A stretch of 64,000 nt of DNA from Podarcis raffonei (lineage: Eukaryota > Chordata > Lepidosauria > Squamata > Lacertidae): NCBI RefSeq assembly GCF_027172205.1, contig NC_070607.1:1188001-1252000 (forward strand), given 5' to 3'. Below, one piece after another: positions 57,304-64,000 of the stretch. Numbering within the stretch: position 1 is the stretch's first letter; each line of letters begins with the position of its first letter. Position numbers and translations under genes: made by a program. The notes under the pieces were generated by a model. It worked only from the letters and a program-made list of their open reading frames with translations. It made no database searches and was not told the DNA's origin.

Positions 57304-57756
57304 CATACCCTCCAACATTTCTCCAATGAAAATAGGGATGTCCTAAGGCACGGGTGTCAAACACAAGGCCCGCGGGCCGAATCCGGCCCGCCAGACCTCG
57401 TCATGTGGCCCGTGTAGCCACCGCCAGCCGCCAGCCTTCACCTTTTATTCTCGCTTTTTTTTTTTTACACAAGAAAGCCGCCTCTTCAGCGCATGCGTGG
57501 CAGTCTCCAAGCCAGAGAACGTCTGCCCTCTAGCGGCGCCGGCCGTTCTACACAGGAAACCTCCACTTTACTGTAGGACCTACAGATACAACCGGCCCTT
57601 TGAGGGTGACCAAACTGCTGATGCGGCCCCCGATGAATTTGAGTTTGACACCCCTGTCCTAAGGAAAAGCAGGATGTTCCAGGATCAAATCAGAAACCAG
57701 GAGGGCTTCTGTAAATCCGGGACGGTTCCTGGAAAACAGTGACACTTGGAGGGTCT
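57304..57756. mobile_element. Palindromic MITE, split by a hAT insertion
   Basis: The left end ATACCCTCCAACATTTCTCC and the right end GACACTTGGAGGGTCTG (reverse complement CAGACCCTCCAAGTGTC) are diverged inverted termini. The interior right of the insertion (AAAGCAGGATGTTCCAGGAT, ATCCGGGACGGTTCC) is typical of a palindromic reptile MITE. Superfamily uncertain. Interrupted by the element at 57349-57656. Confidence 0.65.
57349..57656. mobile_element. hAT non-autonomous element with perfect 8-bp duplication
   Basis: Starts CACGGGTGTCAAACACAAGG and ends TTGAGTTTGACACCCCTG, the usual hAT inverted termini. TCCTAAGG at 57341-57348 and 57657-57664 is identical. Interior: GGCCCGCGGGCCGAATCCGG at the left, a T-rich run, a CpG-rich middle and GGCCCCCGATGAATTTGAG at the right. 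No transposase. It is younger than the MITE it interrupts. Confidence 0.93.
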
Positions 57757-60700
57757 GTCATTGGAAATGTGTCCTTGTGGGTGACAGGAGAAAATGGAGT
57801 GTGGCTTGGGATATTTGGGGGCTTCAGAATCTTGGCAGGGCGACAAGAGGGGCTGATAAAGAACTACAAGGGCAGAGCCACACTCACCTGACCTTTAAGG
57901 CTGTTTTTGTTCCGCCTCCAAACACACACCCCCGCCATTGCTTTTCTGTTCTCTCCCACCTCATCCCTCTTTGGTTTCTCTCCCCTGGGATGCAAGCCTT
58001 CCTTGGGCCTTCTGCTCCCAGCAGTTCTTTTCTCTGGGGCGCCCACCGCCTTCCCTCCTCTGTTTCCTACACTCCTCTTAGGTCAGATCCTTTTGGTCTC
58101 ACCCTCCTGATGACCAGGATAATCCTTTGAATGCTTCCAGTCTCCCTCCCGCAACTCATCTTGAACTTGGCAGAAGATCTTTCCCTGCGGTTTTATCTTT
58201 TTAAAGTTTTGGAAAATTGGTAAAAAATAAATAAATTAAAAAATCAGCAAGTCTATATGATGTGTTTCAATCTGACACCTACTCAGTCTTTACTGTCATA
58301 GCGAGGACCCACAAATGGCTTCCCCACAGATCCATGGCACGCAGTACCATATTTTCCAAAACTCCATTATTGTATTGTTCTTTGGCTGTGCCATAAAAAT
58401 GGACAAATAAACATTGATCAATATTTAAATCTTAACATATTATTTCGGGCAAGGTAGGAGAACCATCACCTGAAACACCACAGAAAGGCAATAGCTTTAT
58501 GAAAACCAACAAAAATGTCACAAAATAGTAAACTCGTTTCTAAATTTTTAAGTTCAGGAACTCTGAAGAACTCAACACCTTGCTCATTATTTCCTGACAT
58601 ATCACCTGGCTCTTCTTGTGGATCTCCCTGCTCCCAAGGGAGCAACATGGCTGCCTTGCTTTTGACAATAGTGAGTAGCCTCGTAACCACAGAGGAGGAA
58701 CCCGCAGAACTTGCTCACTTCAGAAGCATCTCAGCTGCAGGGCATGAAGAGGAAGTTCCAGGCTGGGGGGGGGGGAGTCTGTGCCCCTGGCTCATGACAT
58801 TGAGAGGCAGCACCCTGTTCTGCTCATCTGATGGAGGAGGCCAACCGGAGCATCCTCTGGAATGTGCTTGGAAAAAACTGTCCTTTTGTAAAGAACGAGT
58901 TTATTTGTTTTTTAGCTGCAGCAACTCTGTCAGAAAGCAAGTTTGGAATCAGAAGCAAAAGGCAAAGAGAGAGAGTGCTAGCCTGAGAGTTTGTTGAAAG
59001 AGAGAGCCACGAAGGACTTCCCTAACCTCTGAAATTAGCTTCAGGCCTGGATAGCAAGTGACTACCGACCAACCAGCTTTGGCTCAGCTGCATCAGATTT
59101 CCATCTAGTGATCATCTATAGAATGGTCTAGAGCGTCCTAGGTAAATAAAGTCAGTGAAACCCAAATGGTACACTATTACCTAATGGTTGGAGAAGAATC
59201 AACCGTCTAAATGCAAAGTCTACCTTCAGCTGGTGAGAAAGCATCTTTCTCTGGTTGTAGATCCTGCTCCAAATAACTAGATTCAGTATTGTTTCATAAG
59301 CATACAAAGCAAAGATAGTCATGATAGTCCTTTAGGGGGAAACCTCAAAAACCCACCACTGGGCAATACACTTATAAGGGCAACCAGACCATCACTCAAA
59401 TGTGGCAAGTTTGTCCAGAAGTCCTAATCACACAGGAGGCTACATCGCTCGGGGGGCGGGGGATAGAAGAGGGAGAATCTAGCTTATGCTGGCCTTTTGC
59501 ACACACCCAGCTCCAAGGCGGCAGAGATTGCAGGCTGTTGCTCCTTTATCCCAACATCTTAAGTGTGTAATCTGATATTTGCCTAGCAACAGGGAGAGAC
59601 TTGCTGAGATGTTCATGGAACTAGAAAATGTATATGTTTAATTTATGAAATAGTGGCTTGTAATTTTATTGAAAACTCTGGAGTATTTGATTTGATTTTG
59701 TATATTTTATGATTAAAAGAACAACCTTGAAACCAATGCCAGACCAGACACCGTAACTCCTGTTAAAATATTCAAGCAGACCCACTGAATCAGTGGGTGT
59801 CAGTCAGTCCCGGGGCTGCCAAGAGTGTGATAGAAGCTGAAAGGGGTGCCAGTTATACCCACCCAGGCTGCCTGTAGCTTGAAATCTGAACATCAGAGGC
59901 TGTGTGAGCAGCGCACCCCGCCCCGGTCAAGACAATATTCACATTGTTTCCAGAAAGCAATATGGGGAGGGGGCTGAATTCTTTAGAAAAAGCCATTCTT
60001 AGGTGCAAATTCTAAACTTTTCTGGAAGCTCCATTGCCAGCTAAAGGCATCCCCCCCCCAAAAAAATAAAATACATTCCACCCCCCAGTTTGATGGAACT
60101 TCACTGTGCTGGTTGATCTAGTCACCTACATGCAGTGCTGAATACATCACTTGAATCCATCTTTATTTTTAGCAGGTGTGTGATTCCCTGTTGGAGATCA
60201 GTGGGGAAGCTCAAAGGCCAAACAAAACATGAAAGAGCAGCTCTTCCCTTCTGTGTTTCCCCCAGTGGATGTGGGAACACAAGGAAGAGTTAATGCCCAT
60301 GTCTCACAATTCTGATCAGATATCCAAGTGGTTGCTATTTAGTGCTAAAGAAATGAGGGGGGAAACCAGAAACTGCAAGTGACAAATTTAACAGCACTAT
60401 AGTTTTGCCCCCAATGAAGCTTTATCCAGAGCATCCAAGTCGGGGGAATGAACTCACAGGTTCTGTCACCAACAGATGCTGGACAGCAAGACTCTGGTTT
60501 CCGCTGCATGTTCACATATGTGAAGTGATTTGAATACTTAAAAGCACAACATACATGCTAGGATCATTTTTGAAAAACTGTGGGCCTGGGTTCCCTCTAC
60601 CACTCATCTCCAATGCAGTTTGGAAGTCCAATTTCCCTCTCACAAATCAGCCCGTAATAAAAGGTAGCTTGGTTAACATCAGAACAAATCTACTTTATTT

Positions 60701-63700
60701 TTCAATTAAAATTGTACATTCATCTTTTGAGCTGCTGAGCAATGGTGCATAGAGCACATGATCTCCTTAAATAATCTGAGTAGAAGACGTATGTTTACAG
60801 AACAGTTTGCAAAGGAATCATGTCAACGCTCTTGAACAGTCAAGTCCAGCCAGACAGGCAGTGCTATTGTCTTTCTTGGGGCAGAGAGATGGAGGCAGGC
60901 CACAACCAAAAATGGACTCCAGGTCAGATGTGTGCAAAGCTACGAACGGGTCTTTGGACAGAGCCCCTGTCCTTGCCCACAAGCCTCATGACCTTCAAGT
61001 TCTCGTGTAGTTCTGGCTTAAAATGTGCTCAAAATAGATGCCCCCTCAGCTAAGAGAGGAGCAGCTCAGCAACATTTCCCTGCCAAGCCCAAGCTCAGGC
61101 AGTAAAGCATTGGGGGGGGGGGTGACAGTAGACATTTTGGACATTCATTCTACTTAACCAAGTCACGAAGACTGAAAGGGGCAGGACCACTGAAACCCAG
61201 GTGAATTATGGAGGTGAGAGGACAAGACTGCACAAACTCTTCATAGAAGACTTGAGGTACTTGAGGTCCCCATCCAGAATCAGGAATGTCACTCTCCCAA
61301 AATCTATATCAGATACGCTACGTAGGACAAACAAACTCAACAATATCAGTATAATTGTCAGTACAGACAATATCCCATCTTAAATAAGTCATAGCTCAGA
61401 AAGGCAAGGAGGCAAAACCCAGGAATAAATTTGCCACGAGAGAATCCTAATTATTTATGCATACACCCCCACCCCCTTCTTACAAAAAAATTCAAGTATT
61501 TTCTAAAAGGAGTGGGTGAGACGTTTAAAACGTCTCTTTCTTGTTTTCCTACCATTGCCCAAGTCAACTCTGTCAGAAATGCTGCATAACTTTTGAGAAA
61601 CCAAGAAGCGAAGGATCCTCATGCAGGGAAGAGAGGCTGCCGGGGTCAAGGTGGATTAAGAGCAAGGCAAACTGCTGTCACAAACTGGGGTGCCTTCCAT
61701 TCTCGGTAGCAGCAGTGAAAGCAGAGGGGAAGCACGCATGAGATGCTGGGAACTGGGGAGCCTCAAGAGGGCAGGACCAGTAGTCAAATTTCAGAAGTTT
61801 CAAGCATTTCTAGCAGAACAAAGACTCTTCTCTTAAAAACATGTTTAAAACTGGCTCAGGAAAGTAACTCTACAGAAAGCCTCCCAGGAAGAATCTGGTT
61901 GGACAACACCCCATAATATCATTATGCGAGCAGAATTAAATCCTTTCTGTAGGCACCTGCCTAACTATCAGCAGATGATGCTGGGAAGACACAAACAGGC
62001 AATTTCTCAGAGACTGTAAAACAAAACAAAACCACCTCCCCACAAGTCTCTTACTAGATAGAGAGAAGGCTCATAGCTCAACGAGCCCTATCACAGGAGC
62101 TGCAATTGATCAGGACCTGAAATATCCACTTGAGTGTACACAAACCAGGATTTACTTGAAAATGAGGGCTCTTTCTAATGCAGCGTTTTAGAGATAATGT
62201 CTACTTTTCTATTTGGGCTTACACGTAGGGAGCCAAAAGGTGCCTTCACTGGTTCTCGCCTTCTTCTTGGGAGAAAGGCTTCCTTGTATTACAAAGGAAT
62301 GGCTAGATGCCACAAGTGCAACCTTCCCGTCTATTGTCTAGCTTCAACTTCTATATAGCCAAATCATCAGGGTGACCCTACCTTGCCTCAGATCCCCTAT
62401 TTTTAGGGCAGCAATCCTGTTCTGTGGCTGAGGATGTTCCTTTAAGTCTCTGCAGATACAGCCTAACATGTTCAATCCTAGGGTGTGAAAGCTTTGAAAG
62501 CTGGCTGGGATTTTGTGTTTTGGGTGCTCCCATTGTGCTTCTTCCATTATAAGATACAAGTGACATTGCAGTTGGCCACCCACTAGATGTGTCAGGCTTT
62601 GTGCTCTTTTGGGTGTGTAGATCTTCTTCTGTTCCATCCCTAGGGTGGGCGGTGCTGTTCCTTTGCCTTTCCCTGTCCTCACCAGTGGCCACCAACCCTT
62701 CTCCTAACATTCTGAGGTGCTCGCATCTCTGTGACATTTTAGCACATCACTTTCTGTGGGTTTTTTCTACCGTTTTCTAAATAGCACAATTGCAAAGTTT
62801 TTGAAAAAGTAGTAGCTTTTAAAAAGAGTTCCTGTAGCACAGGGCAAGAAGTTTGCAGCTAAGCTTACTTCTGAATAAGCACAGCTACAGATTGGGCTGA
62901 AAGTCCTGTGGACTTTGCTTGAAAATGCCCCCTCTGCCGACTAACCAGTTTCACAATCTGATCTTTATCAAACAGCCAGTTTCTCAACCAGGCTAGAGAG
63001 CTCGCCAGCTTGATTTCTCCTGCTTGTTACTTTCACTATTTGGCCATAGTAAAATTGTGAAAAGAAGAGCAGCGCTTGCAGCACACAGCTAGAAGGCGGC
63101 AGCCTTACAGGACTATAGCTAGAAACATTTCTACTTTAAAGCAAGTGCTACTGTTTCCAGTGTAACTTATTGATTAAATAGCCAACTGAAGGGTGTGGGT
63201 TGGGGAAACCTCTTTCCAAGAAGCAATTAATTAAGGTGGAGAGCCCACAGATCAAGGGAAGGGACTTGGAAAGTCTCTGAAACTGGAAACAATAGAGAAA
63301 GGAGGAACGCCTCAAAATGGCCCCCATGGCCCCCTCCACTCCTGTTCCACTTTCCCCTCCTTAACAGACTTTCTGAGGTAAGAAGACAAGGAGGAAGAAG
63401 TGCTGGGGAAACATGGGAGGAGTACAATGGGCTGACAATGTTATCTGTTCTCCCCATAAAATTCTTTGAAGGCAGATTAAAAGCCTCATCCGGATGCATG
63501 TCCTCCATGGCACATTCTGCTGCTTCTCTGCTTGCGGCACAAGGAACTCTGGAGTAGCTTCACGGACTCTTTCAGACACCAGCAACCCTCCATGCCACCA
63601 TTCAATGCTTGGCATCTCTAAGTTCGGTGCCATAACCCCCAACACTGCCTTGTGCCTCTATTTCTTTCCCAGTGAATTCTTCTTCACCTTCAATCTCCAA

Positions 63701-64000
63701 CATCCATTTCACAGCATTTTGGTTACTGTAGAGTAAATCAAAGGCAAGAAGGAGGCTGATTTCATTGCAACAAAACAGAAACACCTGGGCCTTTTTCTTG
63801 CCAACCACAGAATGAGAAAGGAGGAGTACAGATGGAGTTCGTCTCTGGAAAATACTTTGGCAAAGCAAGGCAGCTTTGGATACGTGCGTCTCTCCTGACC
63901 GCTGCCGCAGACTAAAGCATGGTTTGGTAAAGATAGCCTCGCTTATAGGCACTCAGTGGGTAAAATGTCGCCACAACAAACTTGCCGTCAAAACTCTTCC
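57757..64000. other. No gene recognised to the right edge
   Basis: Mostly unique sequence without exons that I can support on either strand. If the locus is laid out as in mammals this is DNM3 intron (minus strand). A poly-C/poly-A patch lies at 60050-60065 and a (G)n patch at 61111-61121. Weak dispersed repeat traces appear near 62860-62920 (GCTTACTTCTGAATAAGCAC). Confidence 0.4.

Noticed and set aside
1-64000. CRISPR array, prokaryotic operon or phage-like defence system
   Set aside because: No regularly spaced direct repeats, ribosome binding sites or dense co-directional ORFs; the window is plainly vertebrate.

Overview
This is vertebrate nuclear DNA, most likely from a squamate reptile and probably a lizard. 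The evidence is the repeat set: Sauria-type tRNA-derived SINEs, young CR1, L1 and Bov-B LINEs, Tigger-like, hAT and Harbinger MITEs, and intron-split genes with CpG-island promoters. A lacertid-like lizard is my best guess from the SINE subfamily, but species cannot be fixed by eye.

Four host loci are anchored by sequence. (1) The 5' end of SUCO lies on the minus strand: coding exon 1 at 5968-6035 inside a CpG island and exon 2 at 3906-4014. Their splice phase matches and the gene continues off the left edge. (2) PIGC lies on the plus strand: a CpG-island promoter at about 9.95-10.45 kb, a 5' UTR intron, and an intact 297-residue single-exon CDS at 10998-11891. (3) The mir-199a-2 hairpin is at about 49.0-49.1 kb and (4) the mir-214 hairpin at about 54.6-54.7 kb, both plus strand and about 5.5 kb apart. 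In other vertebrates these two are carried by the lncRNA DNM3OS, antisense inside a late intron of DNM3. The order SUCO(-), PIGC(+), mir-199a-2/214(+) is the mirror image of human 1q24.3, so DNM3 should run on the minus strand across the right part of the window. I could not find any DNM3 coding exon by eye.

The rest is mostly repeats. Main landmarks are a full-length L1 at 25833-32343 with a 15-bp target-site duplication, a near-complete ORF2 and a broken ORF1; a solo LTR at 19543-19912 with a 5-bp duplication and a second LTR near 25.3-25.57 kb; a CR1/Bov-B junction at 36.3-37.8 kb and a second near-identical CR1 at 38.8-39.3 kb; a truncated L1 3' end at 47.36-47.72 kb with a 17-bp duplication; and a hAT MITE nested inside another MITE at 57.3-57.76 kb with a perfect 8-bp duplication. 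The left edge (1 to about 752) looks like the 5' UTR of another L1 on the minus strand, inside a SUCO intron.

Functionally the host genes are unrelated neighbours: SUCO (ER/nuclear-envelope SUN-domain glycoprotein), PIGC (first step of GPI-anchor synthesis) and a developmental microRNA cluster. I see no prokaryote-type system, CRISPR array or operon. The most useful leads are the very short PIGC-to-mir-199a-2 distance with no visible DNM3 exons, the conserved mirror miR-3120 sequence opposite mir-214, and a short unassigned reading frame just upstream of PIGC.
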